Shown: positions 53,597 to 63,123, counted from the first letter of the stretch. The stretch is 64,000 bases of DNA from CAYXLI01 sp964464925 (GCA_964464925.1 CAYXLI010000016.1:62001-126000), one strand, 5' to 3'. Numbers and translations are program-made. The notes: a model not told the origin generated them from the letters alone.

Positions 53597-55123
53597 TTAC
53601 GAGCCCCCGGCGAGCGCCTGGACCGTGGCGAAGGTGTCGGCCTGGTCCGCGGTTTTGTCCGTACGATAGCGCTTCACACGTGCGAAGCGCAGTGCGAGTC
53701 CACTTTCATAACGCGGGCTCACCTGGATTTCATTGAAGGCAATTTCCACTACAATTCTTGGCTCCACGTAAACCGTGTAGCGGTCCCGCGCGACCTCAAT
53801 TTTGAGCAACTCCCCCGTTTGCCATCGCAGCATTTCGTCGGTGAGGCCTTTGAACGTTTTTCCGAGCATGGCGAATCCACCCTTTTCGGTATCGCGCGCT
53901 CCCAAGTGGAGATTGCTGAGCCAACCCTGTCGGCGGCCATTGCCCCATTCAGCGGCGAGGATCACCAGATCGAGCGTGCGAGCCTTCTTCACTTTTAACC
54001 AGCTTTGGCCGCGCGCACCAGCCGCGTAGGTTGCAGACGGAGCCTTGGCCATAACGCCTTCATGTCCGCGTTCGAGAGCTTCCGACACGAATTGCCCGGC
54101 ACGTTGTTTGTCGGCCGTGAGCGTGTGCGGGATGACCAGGTGCGGAGCGACGTCCTGCAGGATCTGGAAGCGGCGCGATTGGGCTTCGTCAATGAGTGAG
54201 CCGCCGTCCGAGTAGATAGCGTCGAAAAAGAACGGCGTGAGCGGCAACCCGGCTCGCATTGCAGCCACATCCAATTTGCGGCCGAAGCGGCGCATGGTGA
54301 TCTGAAAGGGCAGCGGGCGGCCATCGGGTTGCAGGCAGATGACCTCGCCGTCGAGGATCAGATCCTTGGAAGGAAGTGAGCGCACGGCATCGACCACTTC
54401 GGGCACGGCGGCGGTGACATCGTTCAACTGGCGCGAGTAGACAGCCACCTGGTCGCCCGCCTTGTGAACCTGGATCCGGGCGCCGTCGAGCTTGTATTCC
54501 AGGGCGGCCTCTCCTAATTCGTCGAGCGCATCAGCGATTTCGTCCGCGCTGCCCGCCAGCATGGGCTGCACAGGCCGGAAGAGTTGGATGCCGTAACGGC
54601 GGAGCCCTGCTTCGCCTTCAGAAAGAGCAACCCGGGCGATCTCCGGAAGATTGCCTGCCATCATGACGGCGCGGCGAACGCGGTCAGCCGACTGATCTGA
54701 AGCCTTCGCGATTGCTTCGATCATGATGCCCTCGAGCGCGCCCTGACGCAACTCTCCGGTCAAAAGGCCGAAGAGGAAACGATGTTCGGTTGCGGTTGCC
54801 CTTGCGAAGAGCAAATGCAGCAACTCACCGCGTGCCTGCTGAGAACCGCGGCCTTTCGTAGTAGAGATCGACTCCAGGAGGGAGTCCAGTTCGAGGATTG
54901 TGAGAGACGCCTGGGCAGCGGCACTCGCCGCGGCGTCCTTGAGAGTGGCATAGCCAATGCCGATTCTGCCCTGCCGCGTCGCCCCGGAGAGATAGGCAAC
55001 GATCAGTTCGACCTCTTCGGGCGCGGCCTGGCGAATCAGACCGGACAGAAGCTCAATCTTTTGGAGACGCTTGGAGGTCTCCGACACTCGTGTGGAAGTT
55101 TCGACCAGTTGAGACAGGAGCAC
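53597..55123 (-). CDS. ATP-dependent DNA ligase
   Basis: A 508-residue ligase of the archaeal-like type found in some bacteria. An N-terminal DNA-binding domain (1-180) precedes the catalytic lysine motif EYKLDGARIQVH (Lys211), followed by VYSRQLNDV, DLILDGEVIC, DAIYSDGG and KVKKARTLDLVI (motif V), and an OB fold. It starts at GTG. Most bacteria rely on NAD-dependent LigA, so this is probably a repair ligase, though no Ku or LigD polymerase domain is nearby. Confidence 0.93.
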   Translation of the reverse strand: MLLSQLVETSTRVSETSKRLQKIELLSGLIRQAAPEEVELIVAYLSGATRQGRIGIGYATLKDAAASAAAQASLTILELDSLLESISTTKGRGSQQARGELLHLLFARATATEHRFLFGLLTGELRQGALEGIMIEAIAKASDQSADRVRRAVMMAGNLPEIARVALSEGEAGLRRYGIQLFRPVQPMLAGSADEIADALDELGEAALEYKLDGARIQVHKAGDQVAVYSRQLNDVTAAVPEVVDAVRSLPSKDLILDGEVICLQPDGRPLPFQITMRRFGRKLDVAAMRAGLPLTPFFFDAIYSDGGSLIDEAQSRRFQILQDVAPHLVIPHTLTADKQRAGQFVSEALERGHEGVMAKAPSATYAAGARGQSWLKVKKARTLDLVILAAEWGNGRRQGWLSNLHLGARDTEKGGFAMLGKTFKGLTDEMLRWQTGELLKIEVARDRYTVYVEPRIVVEIAFNEIQVSPRYESGLALRFARVKRYRTDKTADQADTFATVQALAGGS

Positions 55124-55137
55124 GCGCCGCCGTCCCG

Positions 55138-55965
55138 CTACAACCGGGACGCGATCTTCTGCGCCATCGCGGTCAACTTTTCCTGACCGGTAATCATCCG
55201 GCCATCGATTTGCACGCCGAGATCGCCCTTACGGAACATGAGCATGCTGCCCATGGGCCCCATCTGCGCATCGTCACCTAAGCCTTCGATTTTTTTCGTA
55301 AGCCCCTTGCCGCCGGCCATGCCCAACGCCAGGCGCATGGCGTTGAGTGCCTGACGTCCATCGCGATTCAGTTCCACGGAGAACCCGCCGGCACCGCCGG
55401 CCATCGCGCCGCCGAACGCCTTGGTGATGCCTTCGAGGGCCTTGGAAGGATCCTTCTCCGCGTCAGCACCTTTCGCATCGAGTTCTTTCATAGCCTGCGC
55501 GATCTTGTCCTGCTGTTCTTCCGCGTTGAGCGTCGCCGTATGGTACGTGCAGGTGTTGCCGGAACTCTCCGCGGAAACTACCTTGAGGGCGAGAATGTCA
55601 CTGGCTTCCGATGTGGAGAGCAGAGAGCACGGATCGGGAAGCCGTCCGCTGACAGAACGAGACGCGGTGAGTGCGCCGAGATCGACTCCTTGCTCCCTCG
55701 CGGCCGCTTCCACCCGATGTTTGACGCGATAAGCGGTATAGATAACGCTCACGAGTGCGAGGGCTCCCATGAGAAAGAATATGCCGACGACAACCAAAAT
55801 GACCTTAAGGGCGGAGCTGCTTTTCGCGGCGGGAGGAATAGGAGCAGGGGCCGGCGCTGCAGCCGCTGCGGGAACACCCGCCTGATTTTGCAACGCACCG
55901 CATCCGGTGCAGAATCGCGTTCCCTCAGCGATTTGGGTCCCGCACGATGTGCAGAATTGGGCCAT
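55138..55965 (-). CDS. Zinc-ribbon membrane protein of unknown function
   Basis: A 275-residue protein with an N-terminal zinc ribbon (CTSCG and CTGCG, residues 5-23), an Ala/Pro linker (29-45) and one membrane segment (about 52-75). Its soluble C-terminal part carries DPCSLLSTSEASDIL, resembling the DUF3558-like 'SLLT' lipoprotein fold, then a Gly-rich middle. A strong GGAGGTGAC precedes the ATG. It lies directly upstream of the DNA ligase, 14 bp away. Function unknown. Confidence 0.82.
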   Translation of the reverse strand: MAQFCTSCGTQIAEGTRFCTGCGALQNQAGVPAAAAAPAPAPIPPAAKSSSALKVILVVVGIFFLMGALALVSVIYTAYRVKHRVEAAAREQGVDLGALTASRSVSGRLPDPCSLLSTSEASDILALKVVSAESSGNTCTYHTATLNAEEQQDKIAQAMKELDAKGADAEKDPSKALEGITKAFGGAMAGGAGGFSVELNRDGRQALNAMRLALGMAGGKGLTKKIEGLGDDAQMGPMGSMLMFRKGDLGVQIDGRMITGQEKLTAMAQKIASRL

Positions 55966-56110
55966 TTGTCACCTCCGACTGGCTCTGCTATTCTTGCTTG
56001 CCGGACGCTGGAGTGCAAGGGGCCTCATCGACGACCCGGGACCTTCCGGCGAATCTACTTTGCCGAGGTGGCATTTTTTGGCTGAGCAACCGGCCAGCTA
56101 TCATTCGGGT

Positions 56111-57559
56111 ATGCAGCACCGGCTGGATACAACAGGGGACGCAATGCGCAAGTTAGGCGCGCAGACGATCGAGTCGATTGCATCGTATTGCGATACATTG
56201 CGCAGCAGGCGTGTTTACCCCGAAATAACCTCGCGCGAGTTGCACGCCGAACTAGACGAGGCCGTACCCGATGCCCCGGAATCGCTTGCGAACCTGCTGT
56301 GGAAGGTGGAGCAAACCATCATTCCGAATCTGCGGCACAGCGGACATCCGCGGGCTCTCGGTTATGTCACGTCTCCCGGTACGGCCATCGCTGCCCTAGG
56401 AGAATTCGTTGCAGCTTCAGTGAATGCGAATGTTACTTCGTACCGGTCCGCGCCGTCCGCAACCATTCTGGAGCATGTGGTGACAGGATGGCTTCGAGAC
56501 ATGATTGGCTTTGCGCCGGAGTCATTCGGAGTGCTGGTCAGCGGCGGCTCCATGGCGAATTTCTCCGCCCTGGCAGCTGCCCGGGCGAAGGCAGTGCCGA
56601 ATGCAGGGCGAGTAGGCCTGAGCGGCAAGCGGCTGCGCGTCTACGCATCCGAGGAAGTCCATTTCTCTATCCCGAAGGCGGTGGCGCTGCTGGGCATCGG
56701 CGAGGAAAATGTCCGATTCATACCGACGGACGAAAGCTTTCGGATCCGTACCGCCGAACTACGATCCGCGATTCAGCAGGACGTGGCCGACGGCAATCAA
56801 CCGATGTGCATCGTGGGGAATGCAGGCACAGTGGCAACCGGCGCTGTGGATCCATTTCCCGAGCTGGCGGCCGTGGCTCGGGAGTGCGGTGCGTGGCTGC
56901 ACATCGACGGAGCGTATGGAGCGCTCGCTGCGCTGGCGCCATCGGCGAAGGCTTGTTTCGCCGGTATCGATCTGGCCGATTCAATCAGTCTGGACCCACA
57001 CAAGTGGCTGTATTTGCCGGTCGGCTGCGGGTGTGTTCTTTATAAAGATCCGGCGGCCGCGCGTGCCGCCTTCGCGCACGATGCGGAATATACAAGACCG
57101 ATCGGCCTGGCACAGGACGAGGCGTTTTTGTTCTGGGAGTACGGACCGGAACTCTCCCGGCCGTTTCGCGCGCTGCCTTTATGGATGCAGATCAAGCATG
57201 CGGGAACCGATGTGTTGTCAGAATCCATTGAGCACGATCTGGAATGCGCACGCCACTTCTCGCGCCTGGTGGCCGAGGCTGATGATTTTGAGTTGTTGGC
57301 TTCCGGGCTGTCGGTCTTCTGCTTCCGGTATAAGCCGGCGGGATTTGCCGGTGACCTGGATCAACTGAATGAGAAGTCACTCGTGCAACTGCAGCACGAC
57401 GGCAGCAGCTATCTTTCGAATGCGCGCGTTCACGGGCACTTTGCCCTGCGGGGGTGCGTGCTGAATTATCGCACCACGTTGGAGGACATGCAGACGGTGC
57501 TCAACGATGTGCGCAGGGCCGCCGCAAAGGTCACCGGCTCTGCAGCCCAGGCAACTTGA
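56111..57559 (+). CDS. PLP-dependent amino acid decarboxylase (group II)
   Basis: A 482-residue enzyme of the aromatic-amino-acid/glutamate decarboxylase type. ATG 56111 is chosen; ATG 56144 with AGGGGA upstream is a good alternative, and the frame open to 55907 reads antisense into the neighbour. Landmarks: GHPRALGYVTSPG, SGGSMANFSALAAAR, CIVGNAGTVATGAVD, WLHIDGAYGALAAL and the Schiff-base lysine in SLDPHKWLYLP. Substrate cannot be fixed. Its end overlaps the fucosidase gene by 29 bp. Confidence 0.88.
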   Translation: MQHRLDTTGDAMRKLGAQTIESIASYCDTLRSRRVYPEITSRELHAELDEAVPDAPESLANLLWKVEQTIIPNLRHSGHPRALGYVTSPGTAIAALGEFVAASVNANVTSYRSAPSATILEHVVTGWLRDMIGFAPESFGVLVSGGSMANFSALAAARAKAVPNAGRVGLSGKRLRVYASEEVHFSIPKAVALLGIGEENVRFIPTDESFRIRTAELRSAIQQDVADGNQPMCIVGNAGTVATGAVDPFPELAAVARECGAWLHIDGAYGALAALAPSAKACFAGIDLADSISLDPHKWLYLPVGCGCVLYKDPAAARAAFAHDAEYTRPIGLAQDEAFLFWEYGPELSRPFRALPLWMQIKHAGTDVLSESIEHDLECARHFSRLVAEADDFELLASGLSVFCFRYKPAGFAGDLDQLNEKSLVQLQHDGSSYLSNARVHGHFALRGCVLNYRTTLEDMQTVLNDVRRAAAKVTGSAAQAT

Positions 57560-58994
57560 TGACGTAGGCGTGCTGTGCTTTGGTGGCGTCGCTCGGCGCG
57601 GCAGGCATCTCGATCAGCAGATCATTTCCCGCAGCTTTCCATTTAAGGGAACCCTCATGGCCCAGCAGGCCCGGCTGCATGCCTGAAGGAGCACTCACGT
57701 TCCGGACGGTGAACTGCGCACCGGGCCAGCGCGGCACAATGGCATACACCGCGTTATCCTTTGCGGTGAAGAACGTCTCGATGATTGCCTGCCCCGGCTT
57801 CTTGGCTTCGATATAGTCGGTCACTTCATAGCGCGTCATGAATTCGCCGGTCTCGAGCTTCGGCTGATTGCCGCTGCTCCACTGGCGAGTCCTCTTCCAG
57901 GCCTGCGTGCCGTAGATTGCTTCGCCGTTTGTCTTCAACCAGCGGCCCATCTGTAGAAGCCGTTCCTGCATGATTTCGGGAATACGGCCGTCGCCGGTGG
58001 GTCCGATGTCGAGCAGGAGATTGCCGCCGCGGCTCACCAGGTCGACCAGCATGAGGATCATTTCGCGGTCGGTCCGATAGTCCTTTGCCTGCTCGGCGCG
58101 ATTGTAGCCATAAGAGAAGCCCATTCCGCGGCTCTCTTCCCACGGATGATTGCTGCCTTCCAGACCGGCTGTGTACTCGGTGGTGTAATAGCCTCCGTGT
58201 TTATGGCGGGTATCCTTGCCCCAACGGTCGTCGACGACAACGTAGTCCTTCACTGGAGAATCGTTGTACAGCCACGCGAGCAACTCTGGCGACTTCCACT
58301 GATCCGAATTCAAATCCCACTCGCCATCGGAGAAGATGATGTCCGGTTGATAGTTCGTTACCAGGTCCTTGAACTGCGGATGCATGTGCTCGGTCACGTA
58401 ACGAGGCTTGTCAGTAAGCCAGAGCGGGTTGTACCACTCATAAAGCGAATAGTAGAAACCCATGTGAACACCGCGTTTGCGAACTTCCTTCGTCAGGTCG
58501 CCGAGGACATCCCGCTTCGGTCCGGTCTCAAGGGCGTTCCAGGGCCGCTTCCACGTTGCGCTCGCCTGCTTGTTCGGCCACAACGTAAACCCCTCATGAT
58601 GTTTTGAAGTGAGTACGACGTATTTGGCGCCCGACTTTTCGAAGATGTCGGCCCAGGAGGCGGGATCGTAGAGTTCGGCGCGGAACATGGGCGCGAAGTT
58701 CTCGTACGGGAAGTTCTCGCCATAGTTCTTCTTATGGAACTCCCATGTGAGGTTCGGCTGACCCTTTTCCGTCGGACCTTTCTTCAGCGTGTTCCAATAC
58801 CATTCGGCGTAGGTTCCCACTTTGCCGTACGACGGAACGGAGTAGACTCCCCAGTGGATGAAGATGCCAAACTTCGCGTCGGTATACCACTTCGGAATCG
58901 GGCGTTTGTCGAGCGATTCCCAAGTGGGTTGAAAACGGTTCTGGGCGCTGGCAATCAGGCTCATGCTCAATCCTGCGGCGATCAGGAGTTTCAT
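57531..58994 (-). CDS. Exported alpha-L-fucosidase (GH29)
   Basis: A 487-residue glycoside hydrolase releasing alpha-L-fucose. Signal peptide at 1-17 (KLLIAAGLSMSLIASAQ). The GH29 sequence is clear: DAKFGIFIHWGVYSVPS, VVLTSKHHEGFTLW, GFYYSLYEWYNP and the probable nucleophile Asp223 in IIFSDGEWD, then RGGNLLLDIGPTGDG. It is divergent from the BNR-propeller gene by 50 bp and may share control with it. Confidence 0.94.
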   Translation of the reverse strand: MKLLIAAGLSMSLIASAQNRFQPTWESLDKRPIPKWYTDAKFGIFIHWGVYSVPSYGKVGTYAEWYWNTLKKGPTEKGQPNLTWEFHKKNYGENFPYENFAPMFRAELYDPASWADIFEKSGAKYVVLTSKHHEGFTLWPNKQASATWKRPWNALETGPKRDVLGDLTKEVRKRGVHMGFYYSLYEWYNPLWLTDKPRYVTEHMHPQFKDLVTNYQPDIIFSDGEWDLNSDQWKSPELLAWLYNDSPVKDYVVVDDRWGKDTRHKHGGYYTTEYTAGLEGSNHPWEESRGMGFSYGYNRAEQAKDYRTDREMILMLVDLVSRGGNLLLDIGPTGDGRIPEIMQERLLQMGRWLKTNGEAIYGTQAWKRTRQWSSGNQPKLETGEFMTRYEVTDYIEAKKPGQAIIETFFTAKDNAVYAIVPRWPGAQFTVRNVSAPSGMQPGLLGHEGSLKWKAAGNDLLIEMPAAPSDATKAQHAYVIKLPGLQSR

Positions 58995-59044
58995 TGTTTT
59001 CTGATTGTATTACCGGAGCGAGGCTGCTGATAGAGTGATTGCAC

Positions 59045-60013
59045 ATGCACTGGATTTTATTGCTGGTGGCGTTCATGACACCGGCTCTCGCTCAACCCAC
59101 ATTGTTCGCGTGCGGTAGCTTCTCACAACAATATGTCGTAGGAGCGAAGCTCCCGCCGAGCGGCCTGTTCCGAAAAAACGCGAACGGCCAGTGGGAACAT
59201 CTCGGGTACAATCATCCTTTTCTTTTCGGGCTGGCCGGGGATTCGCAACATCCGGACACACTTTACCTGGCGGCGGGAAATGGGGTGATTCGCGCCGAGG
59301 CTGGAGGCACCAAATGGACCATCCTGACCGGTAGCGACATAACCGAGGTCCGGAACGTCGTTGCTGGCCCTGGATTCCTTGCATACGGATACAGTCACGG
59401 AATTCGAGTCTCGCGTGACGGCGGTAAGACGTGGCAAGAGCTCGCTTCCAGTTTGCGGCGGAAGTACACGGGCGCGCTGTATGGGAACGCCGATAGTCTG
59501 ATTGCGGGAACAGAAGAAGGACTGTGGAGAACCGAGGATGCCGGAAAGACCTGGCGGCAGGTGGGGGCAGCAGGCTATCAGGTGATGCGAATCGAAAACT
59601 CACCTCACGACGCGTGCCACTGGCTGGCCTCAACCGAGCAGGGCGGCCTCTTCGAATCCCGCGATTGCGGAAAGACGTTTGAGAGCAGCGGCCGGCTCGG
59701 AGTCGGTCAGAACATCTACGACGTTGCATTCGACCCCCGAAAGCTGGGCCGCATCGCAATAGGTGGCTGGGGAGTGGGGGTGGCAGTGTCTGAAGATGGC
59801 GGCAAAACCTGGACACGCCGCAATGTGGGATTACCGCGGCCGGAGGTTACGACGCTCACGTTTGATCCGGCCCACGCGGGCCGTCTCTATGCGGCGGTTC
59901 ACAAGGATGGCGTATTTGTGTCCGACGATGCCGGAGGAACGTGGCGAAAAGACGGCCTCGGCGGCGGGCAGATCCAGGAACTCCGCTTCGTTTCGGCGAG
60001 GAGTGCCGAATGA
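59045..60013 (+). CDS. Exported BNR/Ycf48-like beta-propeller
   Basis: A 322-residue secreted protein. ATG 59045 is 7 bases after AGAGTG and gives a signal peptide (HWILLLVAFMTPALAQ). Several BNR/Asp-box repeats occur, each S-x-D-x-G-x-T-W (RVSRDGGKTWQ, RTEDAGKTWR, AVSEDGGKTWTR, FVSDDAGGTWRK), typical of sialidase-like propellers and other glycan-binding proteins. No catalytic sialidase residues are evident. Its stop overlaps the next gene as ATGA. Confidence 0.84.
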   Translation: MHWILLLVAFMTPALAQPTLFACGSFSQQYVVGAKLPPSGLFRKNANGQWEHLGYNHPFLFGLAGDSQHPDTLYLAAGNGVIRAEAGGTKWTILTGSDITEVRNVVAGPGFLAYGYSHGIRVSRDGGKTWQELASSLRRKYTGALYGNADSLIAGTEEGLWRTEDAGKTWRQVGAAGYQVMRIENSPHDACHWLASTEQGGLFESRDCGKTFESSGRLGVGQNIYDVAFDPRKLGRIAIGGWGVGVAVSEDGGKTWTRRNVGLPRPEVTTLTFDPAHAGRLYAAVHKDGVFVSDDAGGTWRKDGLGGGQIQELRFVSARSAE

Positions 60014-61773
60014 AGACCCTCCTCCTGTTTGCGTTGAGCGTATGCGCCGTTGAGGGCGCAACGCCGGCTTTCGAGCAGCGCATCAAGACGGTCATCGATC
60101 TCAACGCTCATCCGAAAGATCTGAACGCCGCGGGGTTCGGCACAATTGCGGCTAAGCTCTGGCTGCATGAGGATGCGGCCTGGTCGTCTACCCGGCTAAA
60201 GCAACTTCTGGCTGGTCCGCAAAACGGGGACATGTTCTGGATGTTTCCGGTCACCGCCATCGCTTATCTGGATGGCGGACAGCTCACACCGGCGGCCCGC
60301 ACGGCCTTGCGCTCAGCGTGGAAGACCTACGCGCCCTATCGCGGCGACACGGAAAATCATTGGCTGCTGTACTACACGTGCCTCTACCTGATGGCGCAGC
60401 TCTATCCAGAAGACGGACCGGCGACCTGGTACACGGGGAAGTCCTCACGGGAAAACATGGAGGAAGCGCGGCAGTGGATCGAATCATGGGTGAAGCTGAC
60501 GACGACACGCGGTCAGGGCGAGTATGACTCGCCGCATTACATGAGCGTGTACCTGATACCGGTTTCCTACCTTGCGGCGTGGGCGAAAGATCCAGCGATG
60601 AAGCAGCGCGCAACCATGATGCTCGATTATCTGATTGCCGACTACGCCGCCGAGAATCTGGATGGCACTTATGTTGGTGCGCAGTCGCGCGTCTACGACC
60701 GAGAATTACTGCTGAAATCAGCGAATGTGGCAAACGATTTCGGCTGGCTGTGGTTTGGTCTGGGCGGCAACCGCGACGCGCCCAGCGGATATCTGCTCTG
60801 GTATGCGGCCGCGAGCGGCTACGAACCTCCGGACATTCTGCGGGGAATCGCGACTGACCGGTCCTGGAGCTATACGCATTATGAAAAGAAACGAACGCGC
60901 AACCGGTGGCGATTCCATGACGAGTTGCATGGCCCGGTATACAAGACAACCTACGTCCGGAAAGAATACGCCATTGGCTCCGACCAGGGCGGCGTCTTAC
61001 AGCCTATTCAGCAGCACTCGTGGGACGTGACTTGGGCGCTCCCGGATCAGCGAGGAAAACAGAACACGTTCTTCACGTTGAATCCGCATTCCTCGCTTCA
61101 CGAGTTGGAGACTTACTTCGTATTTTCCCCGGACACGGGAATCGAGGATGTTGTCTCCTCGAAGAAGTTCTACGATTCGGCGGACAAGTTCTCCGGAGGC
61201 TCACCGTTCGAGAAGATCGTACAGGATCAGGACACGCTGATCGCGCTTTACAACATAGGCCGTGAGGAGCGTTTTCCTCACATCAACGGATTCTTTTCCA
61301 AAGATCTGGCGGAGTGGCGCGAAGACGCGTCCGGCTGGATCTTCCTGCGCGGCGGAGACGCATTCATTGCGTGCCGTCCGCTGCAGCCATATTCATGGAA
61401 GCCGGTTGAAGGGGGAGGACGCCGTCTCTTCAGTCCCTACCTGAAGAATGGAGTGGTGGTGCAGGTGGCGGCCGCGTCCGAATTCGCGAACCTCGATGCA
61501 TTCCGAAAAGCGATTCTGGCGCTGCCGCTAACGTTTTCTCTCGAGCCGGTACCCTCGGTGCGCTTCCGCTCGCTCCGGGGCAGCCTGCTGGAGTTCACCT
61601 ACGGAGATACTCCGAAGATCAACAGCAAGCCAATCGACTATGCACATTGGCCGCTGTTCGGCGGTCCTTTCCTCAAGTCGGATGTTGATTCTCAGGTGCT
61701 CACGATGCGGTACAAGGACAGCGTGCGAGTCCTTGACTTCCGCACTCTCAAGGTGACCCAGTCCACTAAATAA
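60010..61773 (+). CDS. Exported heparinase-like / alpha-alpha-toroid protein of unknown function
   Basis: A 587-residue protein with a signal peptide (KTLLLFALSVCAVEG). The N-terminal half (about 30-290) is helical with repeated motifs such as NHWLLYYTCLYLMAQL and GEYDSPHYMSVYL, resembling an alpha/alpha toroid of polysaccharide lyases. The C-terminal half (from about 300) is beta-rich, with YVRKEYAIGSDQGG. I cannot name a family with certainty. Coupling by ATGA to the BNR propeller and the adjacent fucosidase suggest glycan degradation. Confidence 0.75.
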   Translation: MKTLLLFALSVCAVEGATPAFEQRIKTVIDLNAHPKDLNAAGFGTIAAKLWLHEDAAWSSTRLKQLLAGPQNGDMFWMFPVTAIAYLDGGQLTPAARTALRSAWKTYAPYRGDTENHWLLYYTCLYLMAQLYPEDGPATWYTGKSSRENMEEARQWIESWVKLTTTRGQGEYDSPHYMSVYLIPVSYLAAWAKDPAMKQRATMMLDYLIADYAAENLDGTYVGAQSRVYDRELLLKSANVANDFGWLWFGLGGNRDAPSGYLLWYAAASGYEPPDILRGIATDRSWSYTHYEKKRTRNRWRFHDELHGPVYKTTYVRKEYAIGSDQGGVLQPIQQHSWDVTWALPDQRGKQNTFFTLNPHSSLHELETYFVFSPDTGIEDVVSSKKFYDSADKFSGGSPFEKIVQDQDTLIALYNIGREERFPHINGFFSKDLAEWREDASGWIFLRGGDAFIACRPLQPYSWKPVEGGGRRLFSPYLKNGVVVQVAAASEFANLDAFRKAILALPLTFSLEPVPSVRFRSLRGSLLEFTYGDTPKINSKPIDYAHWPLFGGPFLKSDVDSQVLTMRYKDSVRVLDFRTLKVTQSTK

Positions 61774-61879
61774 TGTGGAAAACGGTCAGAATGAGAGCCG
61801 GAAATGCAGCAGTCGCAACAAGGGCGCCGAACAGTACGACGATCGGGTTGCGAGGTATATGCACATGATCTCTGTACAT
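61766..61879 (-). CDS. Possible small hydrophobic membrane peptide
   Basis: A 37-codon frame, too short for standard ORF lists, starts at ATG 61879, five bases after the glycosyltransferase stop, and ends inside the convergent gene. It encodes a basic/His N-terminus, then one long hydrophobic stretch (IVVLFGALVATAAFPALIL) and a short tail, the layout of a single-span small membrane protein. No strong ribosome site is visible, so it may be chance; the position at the end of the glycosyltransferase unit is suggestive. Confidence 0.38.
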   Translation of the reverse strand: MYRDHVHIPRNPIVVLFGALVATAAFPALILTVFHII

Positions 61880-61884
61880 CGATG

Positions 61885-63105
61885 CTAGAGACGTATTCGA
61901 TCTCCAAAAGGTGACACCCCTCTGGTTTCACCGGGTATTTGCGGGACAGCCGCAGTTCCGGTCTCCATTGCAGCGCAATAGCGTTGTTTCATGGTGTTCC
62001 ATGAGAACGAATGGCACCGTTTTTGCAGATTAGCCGCCAATTTCTGCGCCTTGAAAGAATTATCACGAAGCTCGCGAATGCACCGGGCCACGTCGGCGAC
62101 GTCCCCGGGACGATGGAAGAGTACGCACGAATCGTCAAAGTACTCCCTTATCCCGTCCAGGTCAGCGCAAATGATGGGCTTACCCATGACGCCGAACTCG
62201 TAGATCCGGGTCGGCACGTTGATCCGGGTGAGTGCTGTGTCTCGCGTGGTTATCAAGCCAATATCGCTACTCGCTATCCTTTTCACAACCTCAGACAATT
62301 CGATGCGACCAGTGAACACGGCCAAACCTTCAACTTGTTCGACGTGGGTGAATTCGGTAAGCGCCTCAAACTCGCGGGCTTCGCCAACAATCGTGAGCCG
62401 GATGCCTCCGCAATCTTCCAGGGCCCTCGCGGCGGCGGCGTACGCCAAATCGGCGCCGTTTCGATAATTGATCGTGCCGTTATAAATCAAATGCAGTGGG
62501 CCGGCTTGCGGTCTGAAACCGACTTTCGGCTTGAACAGCTTCTCATCCGCGGAATTCATTATGACCAGGGCATTTTTCGCGGCGATGCCGCGAGTGGCCA
62601 GGGCACGCAGGAACGCGTTATTGGGCACAAGTACAAGATCAGACCAGCGGACAATCAGCCTCTCGAATTGGTGAATCAGCCATGGATAGGGATCGAAACG
62701 CCGCAGTCCCAACTTGGTCTGGTATAACTCATATCCCAGATCCATCCAATCGGTAACCACGCGAATTCCAAACAGCCCGGCAACTACCTTCAGCAGAATC
62801 ATGACTTCGGGCAGCACGGAGATCTGCAGTACGGTATATCGCCGGCGACACAGGAGCCAGAAGCATTGAAACAGGCAGTAGACCAGATACACTGCAAATT
62901 CGACCGCGTACCGCACCCGGCCTTGGCGCCGGCGATACAGCGGAAGAGAGTGGAATGTGACACCGGCAAGCGCCGGCTCGGGATAGAGTGGGTCTTTGAA
63001 ACATAGGACGTCAAGCAAATGTCCCTGATCCGAAAGCGCGGTGATCTGGCGCTGGGCGCGAGGATCCTGGGCATATGCCTTATTGAGCACGAGTATGATT
63101 CTCAT
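61885..63105 (-). CDS. Glycosyltransferase family 4 (GT-B)
   Basis: A 406-residue GT-B glycosyltransferase transferring sugar from a nucleotide donor. N-terminal domain (1-190) begins RIILVLNKAYAQDPRAQRQ and includes a hydrophobic membrane-associating stretch (about 68-90, 101-115). The C-terminal donor domain has LIYNGTINYRNGADL, LTIVGEAREFE and PTRIYEFGVMGKPII (the GPGTF-like region with E-x7-E style glutamates). Likely acts in exopolysaccharide or glycolipid synthesis with the upstream GT2. Confidence 0.88.
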   Translation of the reverse strand: MRIILVLNKAYAQDPRAQRQITALSDQGHLLDVLCFKDPLYPEPALAGVTFHSLPLYRRRQGRVRYAVEFAVYLVYCLFQCFWLLCRRRYTVLQISVLPEVMILLKVVAGLFGIRVVTDWMDLGYELYQTKLGLRRFDPYPWLIHQFERLIVRWSDLVLVPNNAFLRALATRGIAAKNALVIMNSADEKLFKPKVGFRPQAGPLHLIYNGTINYRNGADLAYAAAARALEDCGGIRLTIVGEAREFEALTEFTHVEQVEGLAVFTGRIELSEVVKRIASSDIGLITTRDTALTRINVPTRIYEFGVMGKPIICADLDGIREYFDDSCVLFHRPGDVADVARCIRELRDNSFKAQKLAANLQKRCHSFSWNTMKQRYCAAMETGTAAVPQIPGETRGVSPFGDRIRL

Positions 63106-63123
63106 GCCACACCTCCCGGCCTT

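Noticed and set aside
62011..62727. 238-codon plus-strand open frame
   Set aside because: Antisense to the GT4 glycosyltransferase, which has clear motifs.
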